Of a stretch of 64,000 nt of DNA, positions 44,550 through 56,692 are shown piece by piece. Within the stretch, counting starts at the first letter, position 1. The number at the start of each line of letters is the position of its first letter. Both the position numbers and the translations under genes were made by a program. The stretch covers positions 7,703,669-7,767,668 of the forward strand of contig NC_068344.1 in NCBI RefSeq assembly GCF_014633365.1, written 5' to 3'. Origin of the DNA: Diospyros lotus (taxonomy: Eukaryota; Streptophyta; Magnoliopsida; Ericales; Ebenaceae). Below the pieces are notes generated by a model. That model worked only from the letters and a program-made list of their open reading frames with translations, was not told the origin of the DNA and did no database searches.

Positions 44550-45255
44550 ATCAAGTAAAGTCAAGGTTTGATCCTTGTAAAAGTTTTTGATAATTGAGTA
44601 ATTAAATAATTAGGAAAGGCTTAAGTAGATTTTCCAACCTTTGATTAATCGAGTGAAAGGATTGTGTAATCAAGTAATGCTCTATTAATTCTAAAAATAA
44701 TCGATTACAATTGTAGGCTTAATTGAGTAAAGATGAAGTATATTCAATTAAATAAGTCTTTGTATTCGAGTATATAATACAACTCTTTGTTGAATTAAAA
44801 AAAATTGAGTAATAGAATTTGTAATAGAGTAAGGTTTAATCTATACTCGTGTAAATCGTTATTGTAATTGAGTATATTTTCTTGAAAATTCCGTTGGATT
44901 CTAAAATGTTTTTGTAATTGAGTATTTGATTTTGTAATCGAGTGAAGATCAATTTGTACTCGAGTAGATTATTTGTATAATTGAGTAAACATATGTAAAA
45001 AATAAGCCAAGTCTCTGGACCTTAAAAGTAATAAAGTATAAGTCTTTGTATTTGTATTTGAGTAAAGATCTTTTTGTAATTGAGTAGATAATACTTTGTA
45101 ATCGAGTATATAAAGAATTGTTTTGTGACTCATATTTAATCGGGTAAAAGTATCATTGTACTCGAGTAAGAAGAAAAAGTAATTGATTACAAAACCTATA
45201 TAGTCTAGTAAAGATCAAACTTAGTCGAGTAAGCATTAGTTTGTACTCGAGTAAC
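44550..45255. repeat. Field of near-palindromic words, consensus TAATCGAGTA / TACTCGAGTA
   Basis: About 25 variants of a 10-bp word lie at irregular spacing of 15-40 bp. They include TACTCGAGTA (near 44957, 45158 and 45244, a perfect palindrome), TAATCGATTA, TAATTGAGTA and TAATCGAGTA. The spacers are unrelated, so this is not a simple tandem repeat. The region is non-coding. Confidence 0.8.
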
Positions 45256-46166
45256 ATTTGACATATTTTGAAAAATATAGCCGTTACAGCTCATTAAATG
45301 CAATCTATCTTTACTTTTGAGTGTATTAAATGTTTCTTCAGACAACATGGGGATATTTTATGAATTTCTAGCTGATTGTTTGAGGTTTATAGAGACAAAA
45401 AGTGATAATTGTGACACAAAACAAACATTCCATTTGTTTAAAGACAAGTCAACAATTGCATTCAATACTAGAAAAGTATAAAAGCCATTGTGTAAAGATT
45501 AGTAGTTGAGCCTGCTCAAACACCCTCCCCTTGCTATAACTCAAACACCCCTGCAACTTACATATACATATTATAGAATTCACTGAGACCCCCTCCATTT
45601 GCTGTAACTGTTTATGTATAATCCACTGCTTGAAATATATATATTTTGTTCACTGCACTAAACCACTGAAACCGTATATGCAAACATATATAAAACTACT
45701 GAAACCCATAGCTACACCCTCAGCCAAAACGGAAGCTCTGTATCTACATATGTAAATATATATATATATATATATATCGACAAACAACCACTCAAAGCCC
45801 AGCTCACACTCTCACCGGAAGACAATAGTGGGTCAAGGAGGAGGAAAAGGGAAGAAGGCTTACCTGTGACGCCTAAAGACAACAAAACCCAAAAGCTTCA
45901 CTGTTCACCTTCTTCTTCCTCTCGTCCCCTACAACTTCCTCTATTTCTTTCATTACTTCTAAAACTTCTTTGCTTTCCTCTTCTTCCACACACTCAGCCG
46001 AGCAATCAAACCTTACTCTCATTCCACTCAAATCCTTAGCCGAACACGTGGCCACACTCCCTTAAAATCCACAACAACCCATCGCCTTAATTGATTGCAT
46101 AAAATGGCTTAGGAACTTGGAGCAAATGGAGGTGGCCAACGAAAGCTGCTGGGAACACCTTTCAAC

Positions 46167-46201
<35 letters not shown>

Positions 46202-46240
46202 TTAACAATAATAGTAATAAATAAATTTAGGTCATTACAG
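45256..46240 (-). mobile_element. Probable LTR fragment ending GGTCATTACA, with AT and AAT microsatellites
   Basis: The right end GGTCATTACA (46231-46240) is the reverse complement of TGTAATGACC, the same terminus that begins a block at 47971 in the opposite direction. (TA)n lies at about 45752-45776 and an (AAT) array at 46166-46200. A short minus-strand open frame (46055-45873) has no recognisable domain. Confidence 0.4.
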
Positions 46241-47493
46241 TTTCTCCAGCCGAGATTGTACGTTTGAGAGAATGGATTATTTTGTTGTCGCTGAAAATTT
46301 TGTTGACGTTAAAAGTTCTGTGCATATGCAGCCTATTATGTGAATGAAGGATCCGTGATGACTAGTGGACATTCGGACGACAGATGATTTGCCCCACACC
46401 TTACACAAATAGGAAGAGATCCGTGCACCATATTAGCAAATGATGGGGTGTATTTCAGTGCTTCCATATGGTTCAACAATGCATCAATCTTAGCTAACAT
46501 CAAGGTGTTCACATCCACTTCATGCACTCTAGCTATTCTTTTATGTAAACTCTTATCTGACCACATTACGAACTACTCACTCATTGTTTCAAAAAGATGA
46601 TATAATTCCTCAGCCGATTTATTTCGAATGAAACACCTGTTGTAGAGTCAACTACTAAACAACTATATGGAGTTAGTCCAGCATAAAAATAATGATTTTG
46701 TGCTTGTAATGGGATACCATGACTTAGACACTTCCTCAACAACTTTTTGAACAGTTCCCATGCCTCATGAAAGTTCTCAGATTCAACTTGCTGAAAGTTA
46801 AAATTTCATGCTTAAGCTTATTGATCTTAGCTAGTGGAAAATATTTCAATGTAAACTTATGAACCAAATTCGCCCATGTAGTAATGCTACGAGCTAGTAA
46901 GGAATCCAACCACTCTTAGGCTTTGTCTTTCAAAGTGTGAGGAAAAAGTCACATCTAAAGTGCTTCTTCATTGATACCTTGATACTTGAAATTTCCACAA
47001 TATTTCAGAAAGCGTGAGAGATGATAATGCAGATTTTCATCACTTTTCCCATAGAAAGGTATGTTGTTGTAGGACAAATTGATCACATCCAGCCTCAACT
47101 AGAAGTTATCGTGCTCGTACAAAGGATAAATTATGCTGGACTGGTTCTTAATGACTGTAGACATCATGAAATCCCTCATCAAGATATCTCTCTCATTGAT
47201 CTCAGTGGCATGCACCATTGAGGAGAGCTGATTGGCGTTATCACCCATATTATTTTGTTGTTCTTCCTTTTTTTCCTTCTGCTCACGATGTTTTTGGTGA
47301 AAAGTTCATTCGATCTCTGGATCAAACTCAACAATATCAAGACATTCTAAACGACTTATTCACTATCTCAATCCTAACACAACAAAAATTGAAATAGATA
47401 ATCTTCAGAAAATACATGAAGCAACACAAATGTTAAAGTTAATCTTAATTAAAACACTAATAAAAAGAGCAATCCCCGGCAACAGCGCCAAAA
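46241..47493 (-). pseudogene. Athila-type gag fragment with primer binding site
   Basis: Minus-strand reading gives gag text with stops. At 46566-46336 it ends with the variant zinc knuckle ICVRCGANHLSSECP, as found in Athila gag. Upstream, near 47475-47492, the plus strand reads TCCCCGGCAACAGCGCCA. On the minus strand this is TGGCGCTGTTGCCGGGGA, the primer site complementary to tRNA-Asp that is used by Athila elements. Protease and pol are missing. Confidence 0.75.
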
Positions 47494-47969
47494 ACTTTCC
47501 ATCTATTTTATCCCACAAGTGGACGGATCGTGACAAATAATACAGTGATGAATAAAGTATCGTTCCCACAAGGATTGACTAATGATTCCTACTTTAAACA
47601 CTCTCAACTTCAATGAAACACACATATATAGTTAATAATGTTATTAATAGTTGGTGTTTAAATAACTAGAACTAAAACACTCATTGGAAAAATACAAAAC
47701 AACTCTTTTGGTTTTGGAACTTAGAAATCGAAGTCGCTAGGGTTCATGAATCCACCGTCATTCTTGATATGATTTAATCTTTTATTACTCAAATTTGCTA
47801 ACTCTTGTGTTGGGTTGAAAATGAATGATCCTATGACAACCAAAAGCCTCTCTCGATGGTTATTCGATTCTATGCCTATATATGAGATTAATTATCTCTA
47901 ATCAACTTACGAATGTATAATCATGCATTCATCCTCATTGATCATCTCATATGATTTCAAAAGGCATAA
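47494..47969 (-). repeat. 5' LTR fragment of the Athila-type element
   Basis: The sequence lies on the LTR side of the primer site. It is non-coding and contains TAGTTGGTGTTTAAATAACTAG and CGAAGTCGCTAGGGTTCATG text. It is cut off at about 47969 by a block starting TGTAATGACC. Confidence 0.5.
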
Positions 47970-48121
47970 CTGTAATGACCCGTTCGGGGGTGTAGGCATT
48001 TTCAAGGATTTTATTTTGGGCTTAAATTTTTTTCTTCTTCTTTAGTTAATTGAAAATTTGAAATATATTTTTTATGGAATAAAGTGTAAGTGGAAATAAG
48101 AATTTGGGAGCCCATTCAAAT

Positions 48122-49326
48122 CACTACAAGAAAATTTAAATTTAGTGACGGATTTTGTGACGGGAACATACCCGTCACAAATTAGTGACGGATTTAATGA
48201 CAGACACTTGTCACTAAAAAATTTAAGATTAGTTTTATATAAAATTTAAGATTTAGTGATGGGGTTGATAGTCTTGTCACTAAATTTGCTGTTTAGTAAT
48301 AGGGTTGTCAGCCTCGTCACAAATTTAGTGATGGGGTTGATATCCCCGTCACTAAATTTGCTGTTTAGTGACGGGGCTAACAGTTCCGTCACTAAACAAC
48401 GAGTTAGCCCCGTCACTAAACAACGACTTTAAAATTCAGCTCTCCCTCTCTTCTCCCCGTGCTGTTTTCTTCTTCCCTATCTCCTTCTGCGATTTCTCTC
48501 TTCTCCCCCATCTCCCTCCATGTTGTTTTCTTCGTCCGTTGCTGCCTCTTGCCGGTGCCGCCTCTATGCCATTACTATCGCTTTTTTAATCTTTTGGAGG
48601 TAATTTAATTTAAGATTAGTTTTATTATTCAGTTAATAGTTATTTTATGTTAGTTTAATTTTAATTATTTTGTGTTGCTTAGTTATTTTGTGTTGTTAGT
48701 TTAGTTTAGTTTAATTGTTTAAAGTTAGTTATTTTGTGTTAGTTTAATTTTAGTTATTTTGTGTTATTCTATGTTGTTAGTTTAGTTTAGTTTAGTTTAA
48801 TTGTTTAAAGTTAGTTATTTTGTGTTAGTTTAATTTTAGTTATTTTGTGTAGTTTAGTTTTAGTTTAATTATTTATATTATTTGTTACATTTAGAAATTA
48901 AAATATAAAATTTATTGATTGTTATTTAGTAGTCATAGTATAAATGTATCCTATTTTGTTATGTAATTATATTAATAAATATTATTTTTTACTTTTTATT
49001 TAAAACTGTGAAAGTTTTCAATTTCAAATTTTAATATTTTCTTTTTAATGTTAATTTTTAATTATTTCTATAATTAATTTTTAATTTTTATTTATTATAT
49101 ATAATTTAAATTTTTAAAAATGTTTCTTGTTATTTACTAAATTTTTATTTTTTTATTTTTTTATTTTTTAAAAGGATCTGTGACGGGATTGAAAAATCTG
49201 TCACTAAAATTTAGTGACACCCACTTTAGTGACGGATTCCTTACCCGTCACTAAAAAATTTAGTGACGGAATTTCTATTTTTAGTGACGGATTTTTCCGT
49301 CACTAAAAATAATTTTTCTTGTAGTG
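48122..49326. mobile_element. Non-autonomous CACTA (En/Spm-type) transposon, 1205 bp, TSD AAT
   Basis: The terminal inverted repeats are CACTACAAGAAAA (48122-48134) and its complement TTTTTCTTGTAGTG at the right end. The 3-bp target duplication AAT lies at 48119-48121 and 49327-49329. Subterminal arrays of TTTAGTGACGG(A/G) and its complement CCCGTCACTAAA occupy about 48140-48430 and 49180-49310, as expected for transposase binding sites in this superfamily. The centre holds a CT-rich stretch (48435-48600) and degenerate repeats on TTAGTTTAATTTTAGTTATTTTGTG (48600-48860). No transposase is encoded. Confidence 0.93.
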
Positions 49327-49417
49327 AATGGAATTTAAAAATGTGAGAAAAGTTCAAATGAATTAGGCCATTGAGATGTGTTGAAATTTTAATTGTGAAT
49401 GAAGAGGATTGGGCTTT

Positions 49418-50443
49418 GGAATTGAGTTAAGCCCAAGTGTAAAGTTGATACAAATAAGTGAAAATTGAAAGAAGAATCGTTGGGCCTAGTTTATTTGAGA
49501 TAGATTAATGGGTTGGGCTTGAGCCCATTTTCAATTAATGATTGAAATTTAATATGAATTTGAAATAAAATGTAAAATGTCTAAAATTGGTTAATGAATG
49601 TTTATGCATGGTAAAAAGGTAAGGGCAAGTGTGTAATTTCCCAATTGGGCTGAATAAAGAATATGGGAAAAGAAGAAAAGGAAATGCCAAATGTCATTAC
49701 TACCCTTGGTCTTCGTTTGACCATTGTTAGAAAAGAGGGGTAGTTAGGTCCTTTTCACCAATTTGCAAGTGCAGACTGTCGCATTTCTCTCTTCGTACTT
49801 CATCTGCATCAATGACCTCCCTCTTTTGCGTACTTGTTTTTCCCTTCTACAACTTCTTCTTCCTATTTCTTCTTCTTTTGCTCCTGGCTTCTTGTCTCAG
49901 TAATTTTTTTCTTGGCCAAGAGGAGCTTCAGGAATTGAGTTAAGCCCAAGTGTAAAGTTGATACAAATAAGTGAAAATTGAAAGAAGAATTGTTGGGCCT
50001 AGTTTATTTGAGATAGATTAATGGATTGGGCTTGAGCCCATTTTCAATTAGTGATTGAAATTTAATATGAATTTGAAATAAAATGTAAAATGTTTAAAAT
50101 TGGTTAATGAATGTTTATGCATGGTAAAAAGGTAAGGGCAAGTGTGTAATTTCCCAATTGGGCTAAATAAAGAATATGGGAAAAGAAAAAAAGGAAATGC
50201 CAAATGTCATTACTGCCCTTGGTCTTCGTTTGACCATTGTTAGAAAATAGGGGTAGTCAGGTCTTTTCCACTAATTCGCAAGTGCAAACTGTCACATTTC
50301 CCTCTTCGTACTTCATCTGCATCAATGACCTCCCTCTTTTGCGTACTTGTTTTTCCTTTCTACAACTTCTTCTTCCTATTTCTTCTTCTTTTGCCCCTGG
50401 CTTCTTGTCTCAGTAATTTTTGTCTTGGCCGAGAGGAGTTTCA
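49418..50443. repeat. 513-bp tandem duplication
   Basis: GGAATTGAGTTAAGCCCAAG at 49418 recurs at 49931, and the copies stay collinear to GAGAGGAG(C/T)TTCA (ends 49930 and 50443). They differ at few positions. Each contains an ATG (49812 and 50325) followed by a hydrophobic, signal-peptide-like reading. In copy 1 the frame is cut shortly after the junction. In copy 2 it stays open for 62 codons. Confidence 0.92.
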
Positions 50444-50854
50444 GGAAGAGAGATTTCATCTGCATAGCGAAGTCATCAGGCAAGTTCTTTTTGCACTCCC
50501 ATTTTATTTTTAGTGCAAGTTCTCCTTCTTGCACCGCACTTTTATTTTCATGCAAGTTCTCTTTCCCTTTGTTCTTCCATTTGAAGTTCTTTTGATCATA
50601 AGAGTTATGCCCTTAGATGTTCAGTTGAAGCTATTCTTCTTCTCCCGTCTTTGTGAATATTCTGTTTATATATATATATACACACCCAGTTATATTCCCT
50701 TCACAACTAGCGTTGGATCACCCCAGATTTTCATCCTTTTCAATTGAGATTGTTCCCCCAATCTTTCTGTCATAATGGTGTAGCCCCATAGGTATTGCTT
50801 GTGTTATACATATACATATGTATCGATGTCTTCATAGATAATTGTTTTATAGTC

Positions 50855-51400
50855 ATTCGAATGGCTAAGGGCTTATCCGAATAAGTCTTGAGAAGTCATG
50901 TGAGTAACATCCGGATGAGTGTGTCTCATCCGAATGAGTTTGTAAAAAGGTAAAAGAATGTGCATAGCCTTATCCAAATATACATCAAACCCATCTGAAT
51001 GCTACACTCAAAGGATAGCCATATTCGGATAGATCACAATAGCAACTTCGAGCCCAATTTTGACCTTAATGAAGCTATAATCTCTCAAAACTCAAAACAT
51101 AAAAATTGTAGATAATTTTCTTTTCGTTCCATGCATCTTGAATCATCTCAATTAGAGCTCGAATGAGAGAGTTATGCCATGATTACCAAGTGATGTTGAA
51201 ACTACCCAGAATAGTCTTATCTGAATATATAACAAACTCATCCAAATGAGTTCCTCCCACATCCGAATGAATTGCATATAAGTTGATCAAATTATAATGA
51301 TTTTTGCCTAACATTTGGATGCTACAGTGCCCTCATTCGAATCAATTTTTCTATCATCTGAATATGCTAGAAATCATCCGAATGTGCCATTCAAATTCGT
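50855..51400. repeat. Field of near-palindromic words, consensus CATCCGAATG / CATTCGAATG
   Basis: About 15 variants of a 10-bp word (CATCCGAATG, CATCTGAATG, CATTCGAATC, TATTCGGATA and others, on either strand) lie at irregular spacing in otherwise unrelated sequence. The layout matches the field at 44550-45255, with a different word. Confidence 0.8.
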
Positions 51401-52140
51401 GATTTACTGTAGCAGTTATGACTATGTTTCATTCTTTTAGGTATATCTCTTTGTGATGATATCCGATTTAAGATTCGTTTAATGTGTTGGAAACTAGATT
51501 CGGTTGGTCCCTTGACACACAATGGCCACTCAAGAGGGAGATGGGTGAATTGAGTGATTAAAACTTATTAAACCGAATTCTTCCTTTTTAAAAACTCTTA
51601 AGCTTTTCTTATACAAAGAAAATACTTGTTATAAATATATATATTGTTTGAGAGTTATAGCAATATAAAGACACAAACAGTAATAAATCAACACAAAAAT
51701 ATATAGTGGTTCGGTGTTTCCAACACCTACTCCACTCTCTCAAGATCAACCCAACACTTGAGGTTCCACTATAACCACACCTAGGTTTTGAACAAGCTCA
51801 CCTAGGGAACTTTTACACAACACCGAGGTTTTTCCCTTATCTCACCCCAAAAACTAATACAACAATACACACCTAGATTACTTGGGCTCTAGGAGGCCAC
51901 TCACAATCCACAATTAAAGAAGTTACAATATAATCCTAAGTCCAACAATCTTGGACAAATATGGATATGAAAACAAGAACAATTATACAAGACAAATATG
52001 AATACAAATACAATTTATCACAAATAGAGAGAATATCTTCTTCTCCTTTGCCTTGGGCTCCAATGGATATATCTTTGACCTTGAGCATTGGATTACTTTT
52101 CTTGAGTGCTTGAGAGCTTGGGTGTGCTTTAGAATGATAG
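51401..52140. repeat. LTR-like sequence
   Basis: The stretch contains AAAATATATAGTGGTTCGGTGTTTCC (read in two parts near 51700) and the CACTCTCTCAAGATCAACCC text. This resembles the junction region of plant copia LTR ends. It is non-coding, and exact boundaries are not visible. Confidence 0.4.
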
Positions 52141-53356
52141 TGTCAAGACCCGAATTCTGATAAGTCATGATCGGCACTAATCCTTAGGCCACGGCCCCAC
52201 AATGGACTAGTAAACCTCTTCTCTAGCTCGATTTGCTAAAAGCATTAATATTACTGACAAAATATAGAAACATGGAGTAAAATACAATTTCAACTTTCCA
52301 CAAAATATTTCAATATCTCCTATACAACAGCTATATAAAAATATGAATATCCATCACTGCTGTCATAAATACATATACAGTCCCATATCTCGGGCCCTTG
52401 GCACAATTATGTGCCACAAAAATAAAAGACAAAAGATCAGACTCAGCAATACGTGTATGTCTCCACATAACATCCTATATCAAATCAGTAATCAAAAGGA
52501 ATCTGACATCATACCAGAAGATCTGCTGGACCAAAATTCGAAAGAAGGATCTGCAGGGACCTTTATTTATAGAGGAGAAAACTTTAACTGATAAGGTTTA
52601 GGATATAAAGATCAATAAAAATTCTAACTATTACAGATAATTTTATTTATTCTTTAGATGAAAACTCATCTCATCTTATTTTATTCCTAATCAGATTGAT
52701 TCATTTTGATCCCTTTAAAATATTAATTGACCATTATCAACTATATTTATCTACATCATCCTTCCTCTATCCTAAATAAAACTTTTATTTTATATTTTTT
52801 TTTTCTTTATCTTTTCTCATCAGAGAGTCCGTGGACACCTAAAAACTTATAGTTACACCTACAATCGTTAAATTATTTTAAGGGTTGGCATCCCAACTAC
52901 TCACTAAAGAGGTCTTCAAGACTTGGTGACAAAGGTTGATAGTGATAGACCAATAAAAAAAAAACATATACAAAAAGTTAAAAATAACATAGAAAATAAA
53001 TTAAAAATTTAAATTAATATACTAATTTTTCATTTTTTAAAAATGAAAACATAAGTAAAACAAAAGCAAGTACAACTACTTCAATTTTGTGATAATTAAT
53101 GTAGGGGAAAGTGAAGGAGATTAGAGAAAAGGTTAATTAGTGTTGAGTCATTATCAAAAAGCATCATTATTTTAATTATAGGTGCATGGAAAAGTCGCCC
53201 CGGTTGGTCTTCGGATTGGTATTTGTGTTGACTCAAACACCGTTACCTTATCTTTAAGTAAGAAACTGGGCATATTGCGTGTTTGGACCCTTTATTTAAA
53301 AAAAGGAAAATTATAATATATATAATATAATACTATAATAGAATATAATATTCTAC
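52141..53356. repeat. LTR-like fragment starting TGTCAAGACCCG, then AT-rich spacer
   Basis: TGTCAAGACCCGAATTCTGATAAG at 52141 (given here as its first part) followed by GGCACTAATCC and CCACGGCCCC is typical of plant gypsy LTR starts. Recognisable text fades by about 52620. The rest to 53356 is AT-rich with no gene seen. Confidence 0.4.
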
Positions 53357-53556
53357 GTTGAATCATTCTAATATTATAATATCAGTAACGTCTTTTCAGA
53401 TTGACACTATAATTAATACAATATATAATTTCGGACTATATTACATGTAGCAAAATGTTGAATCATTCTAATATTATAATATCAGTAACGTCCTTTTCAG
53501 ATTGGCACTATAATTAATACAATATGTAATTTCTTACTATATTACAAACAGTAAAT
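53357..53556. repeat. 100-bp tandem duplication
   Basis: GTTGAATCATTCTAATATTA at 53357 recurs at 53457. Both copies contain ATCAGTAACGTC and CACTATAATTAATACAATAT. Confidence 0.9.
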
Positions 53557-54270
53557 GTTTGTGAGGCTGTATCAGTGGTCAATACAGAGTGGTAGGTGGT
53601 CTAAATTTTTAAATTCGAGCCTATTTTTACATAATTATTATAAATCAGATTCAGATTTATTTATTTATTTATTTTTGTTAAAAATGAATAGACTAAGCGA
53701 CAAAAATTCTATAAAAGAGGGTATCCAAGTAGCGAACAGTAAGTACAAAGCTTCTAAAAGCCACAAAAATGGTCATTTCTCACTTGTACCCATACACTAG
53801 ACCCAGTCAAGCATGATGGAACAGGGACAGGTATGTATTTTACCATGTGAAAATGAAAATTTGAATTTGACCCGTCTTTGAGCTATGTGGACTAATTAAA
53901 TGGAAAATAAATAATTGAATATGGCAATTGGGGGCCTAGTTTGCCAATTATTTCTTTAATTCACGTTCAAAAATGAAGCCTCAGACTCAGAGTCGTGTGC
54001 CAAGAAGTCAACCAGAAGGTTGAGCAATTATTTGGACTAACAGCCTGTCACTCAATTGTTAACTGCATACTGTCATATCAAAGCTGAAAAAAATAAATAA
54101 ATTCAATTGTAGTTAACTTCAATAATCTGCATCTATTAAAATTTGCATTTACAAATATTGAGAGCTATGTATCAAAGACAAGCATATGACAGAAGACAAA
54201 AATTAAACTCACCCCTAAAACGAGTGCTGTGGATTGAAAATGCCTGATCTTAATTTCTGGAAACAAAGCC
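53557..54270. other. Spacer downstream of the first receptor kinase gene
   Basis: This is non-coding, AT-rich sequence. The portion next to 54270 would hold the 3' UTR of the minus-strand kinase gene. Nothing else is recognisable. Confidence 0.5.
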
Positions 54271-56692
54271 TTAACCGCTAGATATGGATGCGGTGGAGCC
54301 ACTAATCCAAACGTTGGTCACAGAATCCGGCGAAGGTGGCACCTTGCCATTCTTCAACAACACAGCATCATCACCCTCAGGGGAAGGATGAGGCAATATA
54401 TGATTTAAGGGCTCTGGATTGTCAATTTGTTCCCCGTTGTTGTTCTCGTCTTTGTAATCTTGAATTTCCTTCAAAGCCTCTAAAATTTCATTCATGCTTG
54501 GCCTCATTTCCTTTTCGAGTTGTAGGCATCGAAAAGCCACCTCTGCCACTGAGGTAATCATCCTTTCCACTGAAGAGTCTGACTCAAACCCGAGAGAGGG
54601 ATCGACTAGCTCAGTGAATTTGCGGTTTTGAATCCGGTTTAATGCTAAGCCAGCCAAATTAATCTCATGCCTATGCCTGCTAATGTCAACAGCGGGCATG
54701 GATGATATGAGCTCAATGAGCACAACCCCAAAGCTATAGACATCACTCTTGTCAGTGAGTTGGTAAGATTGGTAATATTCCGGGTCAACATAGCCGGGAG
54801 TGCCCTGTGGAGCTGTCGAAACGTGGGTGACATCGGTGGGGAGGAGCCTTGAAAGCCCGAAATCAGCAACTTTGACAGAAAAATTGTTGTCAAGTAGTAT
54901 GTTGGTAGTCTTGACATCGCGGTGGATGATTTCAGTAGCGTGGAGGTAAGCCAATGCACTGGCAGTTTCTACGGCTATGCTCATCCGGATAGGCCATGTG
55001 AGCAAGCCATCCTGCGCTCGGTCGCCATGGATGTGATCGGCCACAGTGCCATTAGGAATGTACTCGTAAACAAGCAAGAGTTCCCTGCAATGGCGCGAAG
55101 TGCAGCCATAGAGGGAAACAAGATTGGGGTGGCGCAGGCAGGTTAGGATTTCGACTTCAGTCAAGAACTGGATCACCCGCTTGGAGTTGTGCTCGTATAG
55201 GCGTTTCACCGCCACTTCCCTTCCATCTTGGAGTATCCCTGGTTGTGAAGAGATCAACAACTGTGATAAATCCTAGTTTCACATGCAGATTCTCGGATTT
55301 GATATTGTAAATGACTGCAATAGACTCTCTAATTTGAACCATCTTACCATGGTACACAGTGCCAAAGCCTCCATCTCCGAGCTCATTGGAAGGATGGAAA
55401 TTGTTTGTTGCTTGTTCAAGTTCATCGTATTTGAAGAGTGGAACTCCAAAGAACACACCGCTATATTCAATCTCAGCTTTTGAAGATGGGTCAGAGGAAA
55501 TTTTCCTCCATGGGAAATATGAAAGGCAATAGTTCCATCTTTTGCAGACACAGATAATGAATACAAGGAAGCAAATCACGAGGGCTCCACCGACTAAAGA
55601 ACGAACAGTTGGTTGTCAGAACAAGCAGAGCGAAGCGGGGCAGAAACAGTACAATTTGAAGGACTAAGGCTGTGGATGGAAAATGGACAATCAAATTAGA
55701 GAAATTAGATTAGAATGTTTTTACCTAAGAGGATGATCAATTTGACGTTTGTTCCTTCTGCAATAAACAAACAACGGGTTCAATTAATGTAATTAGATTT
55801 CACACTCTCAAAACCTTAAAAATAGCTTGATACCATGATACTGCTGAAAATAGAGAAATAACAAGAAGCATATGCAGCTGCAAGTTTGATGTCTAGACGT
55901 TGCAAAGAAAAACATACCTTTCTTGATGGTGCAGTGAAATTTTTGGTTGGTATTCAGACACTGGCCGCCTCTCTGGTGACATTTGAGACAATCCTCGGAC
56001 ACATGCAATTCGATAAAATAGGTGGCAGTTAGTAGTTTGAACGGATCATCTCTGTCGCCAGGTTCAATTTTTTCTGAACCCTCCAAAGGCAGCTGAATCG
56101 CTGGGCAGCCTCGAAAAACATTAGCAGTAGCTGAAACGTTATCATCTGGGTACTTGTAGTAGTAAATATAGTTATGATCATCGCAGACTGTGTAGTTGAA
56201 ATAGAGATCATCCGTGGGAGAGCTAAATGCAAAGGAGCTTCTGTTGCATTGGAAGAGGGTGAGATTGTGAGGGATGGAGAATGAAATAGAAGGAGTGTAG
56301 GGTAAACTCAAATTCCTCAAGGCACTGCAATTTCTGGCATCTAAATCAGCTTTGAAGCTTGTGTTAATGAGTTTAATCATGCTCCTACCGTTGGCCTCGG
56401 ATGAGATTTGGGTTATGTTACCGAAAAAGAAGGGTTCGCTGACAAGATACATGCCGACCGGAAGTCGAGGATGGTCTTCATCGCAGAACACTGTGCAAAG
56501 GCCGCACTGGGAATTGGACTGATTGGAGAAAGGAAAATACAGAGTTCCGAAGCTTCCGCAGGTGAAGGACTTGGGACAGCTGATCTTGATGTTGCTGTTG
56601 TTGTTGCTTTCTTCCGGATGAGCAGAAATACTGCTGAAATTAATCAGGGACAGGAAACAGGCGGCCAGAAAGAGAAAGAAAGCAGCAGCCAT
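54271..56692 (-). CDS. LRK10L: LRK10-like receptor kinase, copy 1 (GUB_WAK ectodomain, RD kinase)
   Basis: Exons on the minus strand: 56692-55918, 55757-55725, 55593-55348, 55238-54271. They join in phase to 673 codons plus TAA. The ATG at 56692 is the first in the frame, and it opens a signal peptide (MAAAFFLFLAACFLSL). The ectodomain has the galacturonan-binding GUB_WAK pattern (CPKSFTCGSFGTLYFPF, CGLC) and the C-terminal WAK-associated motif (CLKCHQRGGQC). A TM segment spans about residues 263-286. The cytoplasmic kinase has LGDGGFGTVYHG (about 341-352), the ATP-anchoring lysine in VAVK (363), HRDVKTTN (D about 459), DFGLSR (D about 477) and GTPGYVDPEYY, so it should be an active RD-type Ser/Thr kinase. 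The family is named after wheat leaf-rust-linked LRK10, and Arabidopsis members act in abscisic-acid and defence-type signalling. The exact ligand is unknown. Confidence 0.93.

Larger units (their letters stand above)
47970..50855 (+). mobile_element. LTR-like block starting TGTAATGACCCG, hosting a CACTA insertion and a tandem duplication
   Basis: The start TGTAATGACCCGTTCGGGG is a common LTR terminus in plant gypsy elements. The block has no pol text. Without the CACTA element (48122-49326) and one unit of the 513-bp duplication it would be about 1.2 kb. The right end is not defined. Confidence 0.4.

Noticed and set aside
44550..45255. CRISPR-like array
   Set aside because: The words are short, degenerate and irregularly spaced, and this is a plant nuclear sequence.
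45873..46055. 60-codon minus-strand frame rich in Glu and Lys
   Set aside because: No homology is recognised; it lies in probable LTR sequence close to microsatellites.
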